Source: Chalara sp. BL73
Taxonomy: Eukaryota > Ascomycota > Leotiomycetes > Helotiales
Direction of reading: 5' to 3'
DNA: 64,000 bases
Assembly: GCA_918026815.1 (NCBI GenBank)
Contig: CAKJVC010000142.1
Span: 496,001 to 560,000 of the forward strand
Under the pieces are notes generated by a model. The model did not search any database and was not told the origin of the DNA. It was given only the letters and a program-made list of their open reading frames with translations. Position numbers and translations under genes: made by a program. Each line of letters opens with the position of its first letter. Positions within the stretch are counted from its first letter, which is position 1. Below, piece after piece: positions 45,640 to 58,076 of the stretch.

Positions 45640-47242
45640 ATGAATCCATTTGATACTCAAGCCAAACAACGCAGCTCAGGCCCTCAGAGTCCAGGATCCG
45701 CTCCTCAGGCTCCTACCACGTTTTCTCCAACAAATAGCTGTATCAATGTCAAATCCTCTTCCAGATCTCGACGTACGAGTGGCACAGAACTGCAATTATC
45801 GCCATCCAGTATCTCAGATTGGAATGAAAAAGCAATATGGGAAACGAGACAGAAAGCACAAGCTCAAGCAAATGCAAATGCAAATGCGCTTCGTCCTGCA
45901 CGAGAAGGATATGAATGGATCCGGTTTCCAGAAGGATATTGGGCTGAGAGAAAGGAGATCGACAGTCCTTCGAAAGAACAAAAGTCTAATTGGTTTGGTC
46001 GTTCTCTAGAGCGGCATCACTCCCAAAGCCCTGAGCGCCGAAAGTCGTCCTCAAAACTGAAAATAACGATGAGTACGTCATTTGACAGCCAACTCTCCGC
46101 ACGTGTTCGTGATCGTCAAAAGCAGGACAGCGATGGGGGATCTCAGACCTCTAGTACCAGCAAGTTTCGCCGTGGCCTGCAGTATATGTCTCCAACTTAT
46201 CCACACTTCAGATCTCCCAGTGGAGAGCCGGAGGGCCTGTATTGTCGGACCAGAAGAACTCTAGGAATTCCAGCCAAGAAGAGCGCCCTTGTGGTGAGGA
46301 GTTCGTTTTGTATTCCATCGCCAGTCAGACTGACACTGGGTAGCATATAGGCATGCCTAACACATTAGGACACGCTGGATCAGCTTCACAAACAACGATG
46401 CTTCTTGAGGGCGCAACGAAATACCTAGACAATTCAAATTCGCGGGCGGCTACAGATATGTCTTCCAGCCAGAATTCTCGCCGTGGATTCGTTCTCGCAC
46501 CATGGCATCAGCGCAGACGGTCACAAGAGTCGTTCTTGTCAGCAACAAGCTCTGTTCGCAGATTATTAAGAGGTGGGACCCCGGTGCCAACACCAGTCTC
46601 AATGGATACCACTTACGAAGATCACGAGGGAAGAAGATACTCCAAAGGTGATGTTCAGGTTTTTAATGACATTCTATGAAATTGACTTTATCCAGTTGAA
46701 ATCTCAAGCCCAGGAGCGCCAGATTTCTTACAGTCGGTAAGCGCTATTTCCTGTCTAGATCACTTTGCCCTATTTCGTATGACCATATAAAAACATTATC
46801 CGAAATGTATTATCATCTTAATGCTATGCTGTTTATGGACATTGCTCATGCACATGCAAAGGAGGCTAGTCGAATCGATACTCCCCGAGATAGTGCAGAA
46901 TTAAGCTCTGATTATTCTGAATACTTTCGAGATGACTATACTGCTGCCAATGCCACTCGGGCATTACTTCAAAATATAGCATCCTCTTCAGGCTCACCAA
47001 AGAAACGACGAACCCAGACAGAGAACTCGACATCTCCTCTTAACAGACACTCACCAGCATCAGACCAGTCGAGCGAGTTTGCGCTAAACATACCAGAGCA
47101 CTTGCCAAATAGTCCACTTTGTCCTCGAAATCCTAAGCATCCGAGTGGGGGAACAGGTATTTGTGTGTATCATGGGCGGCAGAAAACGACATTAGGAGAA
47201 AGTCAGCATACTGAAAGTCACTTGAGGACAGAGCAGACTTGA
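45640..47242 (+). CDS. Ser-rich protein of unknown function, 4 exons, 459 aa
   Basis: Exons 45640-46293, 46344-46647, 46696-46736 and 46862-47242 join in frame (1380 nt) across introns of 50, 48 and 125 nt; the last acceptor (GCAAAG) is the least certain. I do not recognise a named family. Visible features are a QAQANANANA run, the aromatic motif EGYEWIRFPEGYWAERK (about 88-105), several basic SxRR stretches, and a Cys/His cluster near the C-terminus (CPRNPKHPSGGTGICVYHGR) that could bind a metal. There is no signal peptide and no membrane helix. The protein looks largely disordered. Its 5' end is duplicated as a broken copy at 45111-45236. Confidence 0.7.
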
Positions 47243-48211
47243 TATTCTGGTGGTGCAAATTAGAAATGATATTTAGCCTGTGTTGGTTCTAGCCAATTTT
47301 TCCTCGGGGTCTTGTTTATTAGTCGGGGCAATGAGAGTGAAGTTTATCAATGATCACTGCATCGCGACAAGGTTTTTAGAAGCTGCTCGTTTATATGAAG
47401 ACGAAAGTTCTTCTCAAGCTATCTAATTTCTTCTCTTGACATGACAAGTAGGGCATGGATACATGGAAGAAACAAAAACACACAGAAAATCTCATTTAAG
47501 TTAACTTGTGAACTTTTTTATGATGGGCTTAGCTATCTTGCTGCATCTCTCGCAGCATGGTAGCATGCAATTATGGAATTCTAAAAAGCCGATATAATGT
47601 TTTGAGATCCTGGCTTCGTAATAGGATGGGGTAAGGGCCCAGAAAGAAGGTCGAAGGTCATTTTGACAAGCCTGATAAATTGAACACGGCTATTGTTCGA
47701 GAAGATGAAGCATTGCTAGCCCTCATAATTGCTGGCGTTTGATTAAGTACGGACGTTAACTATTTATTTACCGAAATAACTTTGATACTTAGATATATGA
47801 ATACATTTCAACCCAGTTTTGTTATTAAGGTCGTTGAAGAAGGCTCTTCTCTGGTTCAGAAATAGAAGACCGATCTTAGCTCCAACTGCAAACGCTCAAT
47901 CCCTTTAACCCAGTGGATATCTAAAGTTAAATATTTTAAGAAAGCAAAAGGGGAATTTTTTGGAGTAAAAAGTAAAATTGTGAAAATATTTCAGTTAATG
48001 AAAGATTGACAAGCATACAATAAAGTGAAGTAATAACCGTGTTAAATATCCGGCCATCTACTTCACAGCCGGAGAGGGCTCAGTCGGGCTCTAAATTCGC
48101 CGGCCCGACAATGATCCGAGGAAGTCTTGGGCCAACCTCTTCGATTTTACAGCCTCCTGTTAGTATCTTGACCCAGCATTCCGAATTGCAATCGCTCTGC
48201 CACGCACAAAT
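47243..48211. other. AT-rich gap at the right edge of the HET block
   Basis: No gene seen. It contains the right copy of the flanking direct repeat (47997-48076), and doubles as the cdc73 promoter. Confidence 0.6.
47997..48076 (+). repeat. Right copy of the diverged direct repeat flanking the HET block
   Basis: See 41726-41807: same orientation, about 6.27 kb apart, with the shared blocks aatgaaa, ttgacaagcata, gtgaa, accgt and cggagag. It lies 135-215 bp upstream of the cdc73 start. Confidence 0.75.
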
Positions 48212-49544
48212 ATGGCACTCGCTACCACTCATCAAGATCCTCTACTACTTTTGCGACAATCGATTGCCTCGAGTAGTCCCTGCATACCAACAGTTACAGA
48301 AGAAGCCGCAATAGCATCAGATGTTGACCTCAGCCTTGCCGAAGCAAAATTCCTACATTTCCCATCACCCATCAATGCGACAATTCCTCTTAGTACGCCG
48401 ACGCGATTCACCTCTTCTGAAAAACCTGTTGATCTACGAAGCATATACTTCGCCTGGTTGAAAAAAGATGAATCTATCCCAGATTATAATGACCAGGCGA
48501 GTTCACTGGATGCACAGCTGTCTGTAGCTGGTGTTGGAGAAGGAACGGTACAGAAACTTGCCTTCGTTGAGCGGCTAGAGTTAATCACTTGGTTGGAGGG
48601 AGGATCTGATGAATCCGAGTACATTAAGCCTCTTCCATCCGATACTACGAACGCAACTGCTTCAGCACAAGTCGCGTCTGGAGCTGCAGGAGGAATAGCG
48701 CCTGTCACAAGTGGTGCAACTGGACGAGTAGGCAGAAACATCGATCCGAGATTGCAAGAGATATACAATGGAGAGCGCAAGATGGGGGATCGGAACACGG
48801 CTCTGCGAGGCATCAAACCTACAGTATGTTGCAACCTCACAATGGCTTCACAATTGCTAATTGCTACCTTAGGATTTCTCGCATGTGCGAAAACTTGCTC
48901 AACCTTTTAATGCGCGCAAAGCAGCGCAGCAGGCAGCTGCGGCTCATGCCAATAATGCGACCCTTGCTCATAACCCAAAACCACCAGTTCGGAAGGCCGC
49001 TCGACCAGATCCTATCATTCTCCTTTCTCCTTCAGCCTCCTCACTTCTGCGGATGACGAACATTAAATCATTCCTAGAAAGCGGTACATACACCCCTGCT
49101 GAGTCTTCAAGTTTGACGTCCAGTAGCGCATCAGCCTCGATCTTGCACATGGAACGTACCCTACCATCTATAGATGCGGCCCGTTCAATTCGTTTCATCA
49201 TTGTGGACACTCCTGAGCAATTCAAGCCAGAATACTGGGCAAGAGTCGTCGCAGTGTTTACTACTGGCCAAGCTTGGCAATTCAAGAACTACAAGTGGCA
49301 GTCGCCGTATGACTTATTCAGGAATACGTTAGGCGTGTATATCGGCTGGAGAGGGGATGCATTGCCTGATACAGTCAAGAGCTGGGGAAGAGGCGTGTTG
49401 ACCGTACAGGTAGACAAGTATAATGTGGGAGCCACTGCGGCGAGCAGATGGCGAGATAGGGAGGTGGTGGAGGAGATCTGGAAACGAATCGAAGATAATA
49501 TGCGAAACAAAGGGTGGAGAAGGGATTCTGGCCCAACACAGTGA
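48212..49544 (+). CDS. cdc73: Paf1-complex subunit Cdc73, 2 exons, 427 aa
   Basis: Exons 48212-48823 and 48873-49544 join in frame across a 49-nt intron (RGIKPT | DFSHVRKL). The N-terminal part starts MALATTHQDPLLLLRQSIAS and contains LRSIYFAWLKKDESIPDY. From about residue 305 it has the Ras-like Cdc73 C-terminal domain: FIIVDTPEQFKPEYWARVV, AWQFKNYKW, YIGWRGDALPDTVKSWG and VQVDKYN. Cdc73 (parafibromin in animals) tethers the Paf1 complex to elongating RNA polymerase II and supports H2B ubiquitylation and H3K4/K36 methylation. It thus has a functional link to Set3 elsewhere in this window, though the genes are not linked in an operon sense. Confidence 0.95.
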
Positions 49545-52500
49545 AGGGCTTATTTGCGCTGGGTTGTACGATGGAGCAAAATGCATCTCGGAATTAGGGA
49601 CAAAGCATTGGCGTTTGGTGTCCCAGGAAGTAGTTACCATGAGGGAGACAAAGACCTTACGAATGACAGAAGGTAAATCTACCAGTCTTCTGAATCACCA
49701 TGTAGAGAACATGAATCAAAGAAACCAGTTCCGTCGCTAAAGCGAACTCATAATCCTGGACTTTTTCAGTAGTCTTCATAAGTGGATGGTCTCAGTCCTG
49801 CCGTTCTCAGACACATCCCACCATTTACATAATTCAAATTTGATGTCTCGCAAACCTACCCTTCTCTACCCCCCCAGTAGAAACTCACCATAGCAGCACC
49901 AAAAAGCTCCGCATCAGATTCAAGATGTCTCACCCTCGCTCACCGCGTCTCGAGACATCATCAGGCAGCACAGCAGCTTACGAGCATCACCAGCATCATC
50001 ACCCACCAGCCCCCCACGTGTACAAGATCTCCACCCTGCGCGTGTTCCTCGAAGTTTTGACCCATGGAAAAAAAATAAAAAATAATAAAAATAAAAAATA
50101 ACCTAACCCCCCCCCCCCCTTTTTTTCCCCCCCCCATATCCAAGAAGAGATATGCTGCTGCTCGCTTGCGGGACCCATTGCCAAACCCGTCGTTTCCCTC
50201 GTGGCTTTTTTCCCTTTCCGTTCCCGCGTTCCCGTCACCCCCTTCTTCTGGAGCACACGGTTTGCATGAGAACCCATCTCCTCGATCTCTCGATCCCGGG
50301 TTTTCCTCCGCGAGGGTAGGGGAAAGAGCCTGCGGAACCCGTGACTCTGGCGAGACATGTTCGTATCACGCTTTGCGGTTTTCTCTTTTTCGTGTTTGCG
50401 TTTGCGTTTGCGCGGGCTGTTTGGTCGATGTTCGGGTGGAGTATCGATTTATTTTTAGGGAGAAGGGAAAGGGGAGTTAGTTCTTTGCTTACCGTGGTGG
50501 AGCTTTGGGGGGTGAGATATTTTTTTTGAATTTTTTTGAATTTTTTTTTTGGGGCTTGGGAGCTCTGAGGAAAGGACGGTGAACCGGTTTTTGCGCGTGG
50601 TGGGTTTGCGGTGGGATCTTTTTTTTGTAACTTGTTTTTCCTTTTTTTTCGTCATATTTCCGCCATGCTTTCTTTTTTTTCTGCACTGCTCTCAAAGTGG
50701 CTGCGCTGGGGATGAGGGGTGCATAATATCGTCCGGCTTGCAGGTGGCATGGAAACCACAATTCCGTCTCTCTGTTCATGCTTTCTTTTTTTTTTTTTCC
50801 ATCGACGGAAATCTGAGATGTGATATAATAGGAGCTTGTTGCTTGCTCGGTCCCGGGTTAAGTACAGCTATGCGGAAATGAGTATCTGGTATGGGGAAAG
50901 AGTGAAGAGACATGGGGATTCTTGCTACGTTCCTCTTTTGCTTTACATTTTTTTTTTTTTTTTTGCTTTTTTTTTATACAACGTTGTATCGATATCTTGC
51001 CACACAAGGCTGATCCGTGGACGGTTTGATGAACAGCTTCGAGAAGTTCCTATTTTTATACCGCACGGCATGGGCAACTTGCTGGTCGCCGTGCGCATCC
51101 AATCTCAATGTTCCCCGGGGCAAACGACGAACGTGAGGGATGATAATGATGATTTTTACGTGGGTTCCTCACGTTGATGTACCCCCTGCGTCAGAGCTTA
51201 ATGCGAGACGTTCCACCGGTTCGAGATAATTTTCTGGAAACCTTCTAGAAGGGAAGATCTGTGTTGGAGAAACCCCCCTGGCATGTTTGAAGATGAGCCA
51301 CCGTATCATCGTGTGCACACGTTGGAGTTTTTAATTTTATCGTCGGATATTATTTCATCTCACAGGGAAAATGGATGGAAGCTTCCTTCTGTGGAGCCCC
51401 ATGGGTGGTAGAATGAGTTTCCAAAATTTCCAAAACGTGGGAAAAGGGGCTTTTTACTTTCTCGCTTATGGGAGATCCTTCAAACGTTCGGAGATTATCG
51501 ACCTGAAGGAACCTATGGCTTGGTCGCATCCGTCTGAATTGGGAATATTTTATGATGATGATGACTGATGGGGGGTATATTTGGAAGGTTAGTAAGAGAA
51601 AAGGATTCCAACCTGATTTCCGGAGGTTGCTTCAAGATTTGAACCAGTGCTGATCTAGTTATGGAAAGGATCTGAATTTGAGTGCGGCAAAATTACTAAA
51701 TTGAGTAGCCTACCTCAGCCTCCTGGTAAGGGGCTTACCCGAAGGTTTATTTCGCTGTGGCGTATGTGGCAACGTGAGGCCAAGAAGGTTTAGGTAAGAA
51801 AGCAATTGTTGTTTCACGACCCGTTAGTAGCCCGTGAGGCTTGGGAAAATCCCCATCTCGCTACCTGTTTAGGAGATAAAAGTGTATGACTGCTGACAAA
51901 TCGCGAGCGGCGAACACAATAATAGAAAGAGGCGATGTGAACGGCGTGCCAAATGAGCGCGAGAGAGAGAAAGAGAGAGACTTAGAGAGATCTTAGCTGG
52001 CGACTGAGGTGAAGAGGCGTCAATGCTTTCATCCTGACTATTAAGGTTCTAATTCTAATCCGTACTGGTGATGTTTTGAGGGATAGGGCCTCCTTTGACG
52101 CTTTCACGTTGGCCGGCGTCGCTCGACATGACAGAGACATGCTGCACTCGGCGGCCTGTTTGAAGATCTTTGTCCAGAACGAACATTTCTCTTATCGTCC
52201 AGATGCACCCGCTTCCGTCAGCAGTTTGCCCTCCTTACCCGAAATCCCGGGCCGGGCTATATCAATAGGCAGCTATTATTCCGAAGTCGCGACTCCCGCC
52301 CAAAATTAGTCAGTGGGATGTAAACCCCCCCAATGAATGGGTCGCTGTCTCTCTCAGATTCAAAAGGCCGGCGCTCCGGGTGTCAGATCATAATTCACGA
52401 AATACGTCCATCTGTGGCCAAGTCTTACCCTTTTTTCTTCCCACTCTTTGTTGGCCATGCAGGCCCACGCACGCGGCGGGTTGTTGGGGAGTTGGCCACT

Positions 52501-55500
52501 CAGGCAGTCCAGCGTGCATGGCACCCTGGCGGTGTTGCTTGCATCCTGGTTTTCGCGTGGTCTGACGAAACTCACTGACCCAAGACAGAGAGAAACGTGG
52601 AAAACGTGGGCGGCCGGAAACTTTTTGCAGACGACGCCCGCTGCTTTTACCCGGTCACAGTTTCTCCCCCCCCTGAGAGTCTGAAGTGAGGGGTCGTTCG
52701 GGCTTGCGCTGGGGGTGATTAATCAAACCAAAAATGAAGGGAAGCGAGCGAGAAAGAGACACCGTAAAGGCTAAGTTGGTTTTTTGGGGGGTTTAATTTG
52801 ACAAATCAAGCCTGCTCCGAATCGGATATACACCACATACAGTACATCACAGCCTCTCTTCATGAATACCAATCAATACCAAAAAGCAGACTATTATTTG
52901 AGGGGATGAAGAACGTGATATCGTGTGTCTGACAGCAAACTGAGTGGCTGGGGATCATCAACACACCACAGTATAGTAAGAGCCAGTCATTTCTTCGCCC
53001 ATAGAAATGTCCTTATGGTAAGACTCCCCTGCCACGTGGAATTGTCCTAGATTGTTGATTTCCACATTACAGTGCTGTACTGTGCAGTACATTACAGTTC
53101 GATGGCCATGCCTGCCCCTCCGCCGGCCATAGCTTCAAACCTGGACGTTCCCACTTCTTCCTTTGGTGCGCCCCCCCCCCTTGTTATTCCCTACTGCCGT
53201 CCAAAGTCTACTTACCATGGTGCGATCTATGCATAGCTTGCTGGGTGAGAAACATGGCGGTGACAAACCACTGATGCAACTAGCAAATTCCCCTTCACGC
53301 CCAGACCAGGTCCCAGGGCTCAACCTACTGCTTCAGGTATGGTAGGACACGTTGTGGGTAGCGATGCATACGCGAAATCCCAAATGCCGAAACTTTCATT
53401 CCCGCCGGACCTTAATATCTCTAAACGGAAAGTTACTTGTATCAACAACACGTACTCCCTCGTGAATCAATCAATAAGCATGAAATCAAAAGGCTTTTTT
53501 TTGCTGATGATTTCGTTTTAACCTTTTGACATGCCTCTCTGCAACAATATTAGAGGGCTATTTTTATCCCCAAGGTTTGAGACGTTTCCTGTCAAAGGAC
53601 CAGGATAGCAAGACACTCTGCATTTTCACGGCAGATCGATCATTGCTGGCCACGAATTCGTCCGCAGAGCTCCCGTCAGCAACCATCTGCGGCGGGGACC
53701 AGATCAGAGACTGCAAATGTTCTAAGATACTTATGCCATTGCTGCGGATCTTTGACAGTGCGTTTCTGGACGAGTTATGGGAGAAGCTTAATCTGCAACA
53801 TGGGAAAGCGGCTTCCTGCATGGTTATGGTGAAATTTGAGTTTCGCAAAACGTGACAAAGGCGACTACGAGAGAGACCTTACCCTGTAGACAGACAGCCT
53901 TCTAGATTTTTAATGTTGTCCAGATTTCCGGCAATCTATGTTTGCAGTCCGCCTGGTGTGTCCCGGCCAAATACCGGTGTGAGCATTGATTTGTTCATAT
54001 CGGTGAAACAAGAGCACCCCTTGCGTGTCAATCTCGGATCAATCAACGGCAGTGAGGTTAATAGATCTAGGAATTGGCATCGGAGTAGTTGGCTTTTCTT
54101 GAATGCATTTGTTTGGTGCTTTGGTGCCTTGGTACTTAGGGACGGGCTGGATCAAGAACTGGTGGTCTATGGTTTCTGCAGAGCCCCCCATGATGACGCA
54201 GAAGTTCTCCCAAAATCAACGCATAAGATTTCATGCGGCGAAACGCATTAAAAGGAGTTCTTATGAAGCCACCTTTGCATGAGTTGGACCAAGGAATCGG
54301 GCTCACCCGCGACGGGCAATATACAGTAGTAGTAGTAGTATAGTAGTATAGTAGTAGTAGTAGCGGGTGGTGGGCACCATACGGCTTGGAGCCGTTCTCT
54401 CTTTGTGAAGGCGAGAGGTTGTTGCATAGGCTGGATTGGGTAAGGGGAAGACCACAATTGACAGAAATAAGGACAGGGGCAAAGGCGCGTGCAGTATCGT
54501 GGATGGGAAGACTCGTGCTGTGATTAGCCTTGGAGCCCCACTTGATAATAATAATGATACGATATGTACTTACTTGGTCGATACTTGCGTATTATACATT
54601 TCTGGTGAGGGCCACAGAGTCATCATCCTGTAAGTATGCGTACTACTGTATTGGTTTTTGTGTACCAGTAAGATAGATGTAAGATTTTTGATTAGCCCGC
54701 TATCTAGGCGACCATCACGACTCCTCACTGATTCATCGTACGTTGAATGCACCAACTCATGGCTCTGATATAAAATATAAAAAAAGATTAAACAATATAT
54801 AAAATAAGGAAAAAGTCATCCGCATGTAAAAGTCACCTTGCCTTGCCGGCTTCGTATAAATTGGATGCGCGAGTCAGGCCTCAAGAGTGGAAAATCATAC
54901 TGGGTTTCACAAACACCTGAGATCTCGGCATCGAATATTCTTTCGGTTGATTCTTCCTGGCCAGTGGGCTGCGCAATCCCTGTACACCACGCGAGTAGAT
55001 CTTTCATCTGCAGCAACGCTACCTTAAATAATCATCATCATCAGAAGACCACAGGGGGGAGGGGGGGGTTCAAAACCCCTCTCCTCCTTCTGGCAGCACT
55101 CCTAAGTAACCACTCAGCATTCTCCTCCCGTCCCTCTGCCCAAAAAAAAAAAAAAAAAAGCAGTCGCCGCTGTGGGTTGGGCTGGACTCCACCCGTAGTG
55201 CGACCCTACATCATCTTACTGGCATCTAATCCCCCCCAAATACCCACTGCTACTGTATGCACTGTACTGTACTGCACTGTGCTGCTCACCACTAAAACTA
55301 CTACTGTAAGTAGAGTGAGCACGGAGGTCGAGCTTCAGGCTGCTTAGATACTGTACAATAGACTTAAACGCTTGGGGTGTCAGGGACAGGGTTTGCTCGC
55401 CCCCCGCTCCACCACCACCACCCCCCTCCCCTCCCCTCCCCTCCCACAGACAGCAAGCCAGGACCAGGAAGCAAGAAAGAAAACGGCCACCGATGCTGCC

Positions 55501-55749
55501 CATGATTTCTGCATTATTATTGGTACTGTCCCGATGGGCAGGGCAGCCCAGAGTAGTAAAGTAGTTCATTCTGCTTTTCCTAACTTTCTTACCGCACCCT
55601 GAACCTGAACCTGACCCAAGCCTGAACCAGCCTGACTGCCCTCTTCCTTGTTGCGGCTGGGGGCCCTTTTAGCACTCTCACTAAGAACTCTCTCTCTCTC
55701 GCCTGGTCAATCGTAAAACATCCTTCCTCTTAATATTACCATCCCTTAG
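49545..55749. promoter_or_regulatory. 6.2-kb gene-free region upstream of the flbA-like gene
   Basis: No frame here carries a recognisable domain. Long homopolymer and simple tracts dominate: C13-T7-C9 (about 50107-50135), T-rich runs from 50520 to 50970, GA-rich at 51960-51985, C10-11 near 53170, (TAG)n at about 54325-54363, G6-A-G8 near 55054-55068, and an A18 near 55142-55159. Extended CT-rich sequence lies just before the start codon. Long, structured upstream regions are common for fungal developmental regulators, so this is probably promoter and leader of the RGS gene, perhaps with unseen non-coding transcripts. Confidence 0.45.
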
Positions 55750-58076
55750 ATGGCTCTCTCCCAAACCTCTTCACCAAACTCCACCTCCCACTCTACCCTA
55801 ATTCCTGTTCTAACCGACAGACGTCTATCGCCGCTTCCTCTGGCACACTCGCACTCGCTCTCACACTCCTTTCAACCATCACCACCACCCAAGGCTGCCA
55901 ACGTCACCACCGCTGCATCCGGCACCTCTTCGTCAAATAGCCCGAGTCGTGCTAAACATCAATCGACTCTGTCATCCAGCTTTGGAAGGCCAAATATCCC
56001 CGGCTTGTTGACTTTGGCGGCGTTGGCTCGAGACAAAACATCTAACGCTCTCGCCAGCCTCTCCGATCCCTCGGTGCGGCCTCGCGCCTCGTCCAGCAGT
56101 CTATATCGAACTGCACAGAGTTCACCCACCACTCCGACAAATAGTAATAGCAGCAATTCCTTCTTCAACAGCAAGGGTTCTCAGTCGGTAGAGTCACAGG
56201 CGAGCACCCTCGTCAATTCCATCGCCTCGAACACTGCTGCCTCGGCCCTACCCACCAGAATACCATCTTCTACAACGGCATCTCATCGTCAGTCTCTGCT
56301 CGAAACCAATCCACCTTCTCAGCCGTACGCGGATACGGCGTCAAATACACCACGTCCGGTTTCATTTAATCCGCGAGGGAAATCAAACGGCAAGATGCAC
56401 CAAACTTCTTCGCGCTTGTTGCGCATGACGTCCGATGAAAGGCCGTTCACACGTGTAAGTGCCACGCAGTATGCAAACCGTATATTATGCCAGATTGCTG
56501 ACTTTGACGAAGGACTTCAAAGATCTATTTTCGACATTAGTTGTTAGCTTGCCACTCGCGAAGCACCGAATCAGATTGACGAGTATAGAACATTCTTTTA
56601 TATCCGATGAGGCTATCAATAACCTAGGCTCTCTGAAGTTCTCCCAGTCCAATCGTATGCCAGACCCCAAGGACCCCTCCCGAATCGTCACAACCACCAC
56701 AACTACAACATTCTCCATGGCTCGTGAAATGGCGAGAGCAATATGTCAACGATTCTTGGATGCCAGATTTATCGAAACTGCGGATGGAAAGCAGGGCAAG
56801 GAGTTCAAGATGTCAGGAACGGTTTGGCAACTAACCCCAAAAGGCATACATGTGCTGGAGAGATTCTGCGCAAAGAATGGGATCCAACAAAAGCACATCA
56901 CCGATCTACTCAACTCTCCCAGAAATACTATGCAATTGGTTATTCTAGAAAGAGATCCTACAACTGATAAGCTGTCCTCTGACAAGAACACTCTTGAGGT
57001 TATTTTCCGTAGATTTGTGGGCACAAATGGCCCAAACATCAAAAATAGCATCAGCTCCGCAGACTCTGATTCTTTAAGTGAATACAAAGATGGCATAGCT
57101 GGTGTGAGAATGGCCTCAGAACGAAAGGTCGGGTCTCCACCTCGGACAGTGTATCAGACATTTACGGGAAAAGCTGCAACAGATTGGTTGATGGATTGTT
57201 GCACAACGGTCGATCGGAGGGAGACGGTTGACATCGGACAGCTATTCTTAGAGAACGAATACATATGGTGTGTACAATCAGATCGAGCATACCTCGCGCA
57301 ACATCAGCACGACAAGGAGGCGAAGGTATTCCAGCCAACCAAACACGCAATTTATCAACTGTCTCAAAAGGGCAAAGACGTGGTGAACATGACCAGGGAC
57401 CGGAAGTCTGAGAGCGAAGGCTCTCTTGTAGCTCCGCACCGACCCGGAGCCTCTCGTGACTCAAACACACAGAAGTTAGACAAGATTTTAAATGATGCAG
57501 CGCTTCGCTTACTCTTCCGAGAGAATTTACGAGATACTCATTGTGAGGAGAACCTGTCATTCTACATAGAGGTGGATGAGTTCCTCAATTCTTGCAAAGC
57601 AGCCATCAAGAATAGTTCAGGAAATTCTAACCGGGAGAGGCCAGGACAGCCAAGCATAGAGTCCGTGAAGGAAACCATGGCCTCAGCGTATGGCATTTAC
57701 AATGCTTTCTTGGCACCAGGCTCACCTTGCGAGCTCAACATCGATCATGCCCTTCGTAATCAACTTGCAACCAGAATGACCAAGGCTGTTGGGCAAGACG
57801 CCGCAATGATCGAAAGTCTGAGAGAGGTGACCCAGCTGTTTGAAGATGCCCAAATCTCCGTGTTCAAGCTTATGGCAAGCGTAAGTTGAGTCTGTATTCG
57901 GGAATTAATTACACCACTAATAAACGTGCCAGGACTCCGTCCCCAAGTTTATGAAGAGCGCAAAGTACGAGAACGTTCTCCGAAACTATGACTTTGACTC
58001 AATCTCTGGACGCAATGGGCATGCACCTGAGCGTAGCATGAGCAAATCTGCCTCTAGCACCCCCCCTAATCGATGA
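55750..58076 (+). CDS. flbA: Developmental RGS protein FlbA-like (two DEP-type domains plus RGS), 3 exons, 738 aa
   Basis: Exons 55750-56454, 56513-57880 and 57933-58076 join in frame (2217 nt) across introns of 58 and 52 nt. A Ser/Thr/Pro-rich N-terminus (1-235) precedes a fungal DEP-type region at about 236-355 (DFKDLFSTLVVSLPL and IRLTSIEHSFISDEA). A second DEP follows at about 446-530 (YQTFTGKAATDWLMD). An RGS domain runs from about 556 to 705, with KLDKILNDAALRLLFRENLR and CEENLSFYIEVDEF. This is the FlbA/Sst2 layout: the RGS domain speeds GTP hydrolysis by the G-alpha FadA/Gpa1, ending vegetative growth signalling and allowing conidiation. The last exon ends in a conserved KSAKYENVLRNYDF motif. 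G-alpha specificity is inferred. Confidence 0.93.

Noticed and set aside
52076..54251. Several 60-112-codon frames upstream of flbA
   Set aside because: No recognised content; they overlap simple-sequence tracts and may at most be upstream reading frames of a long leader.
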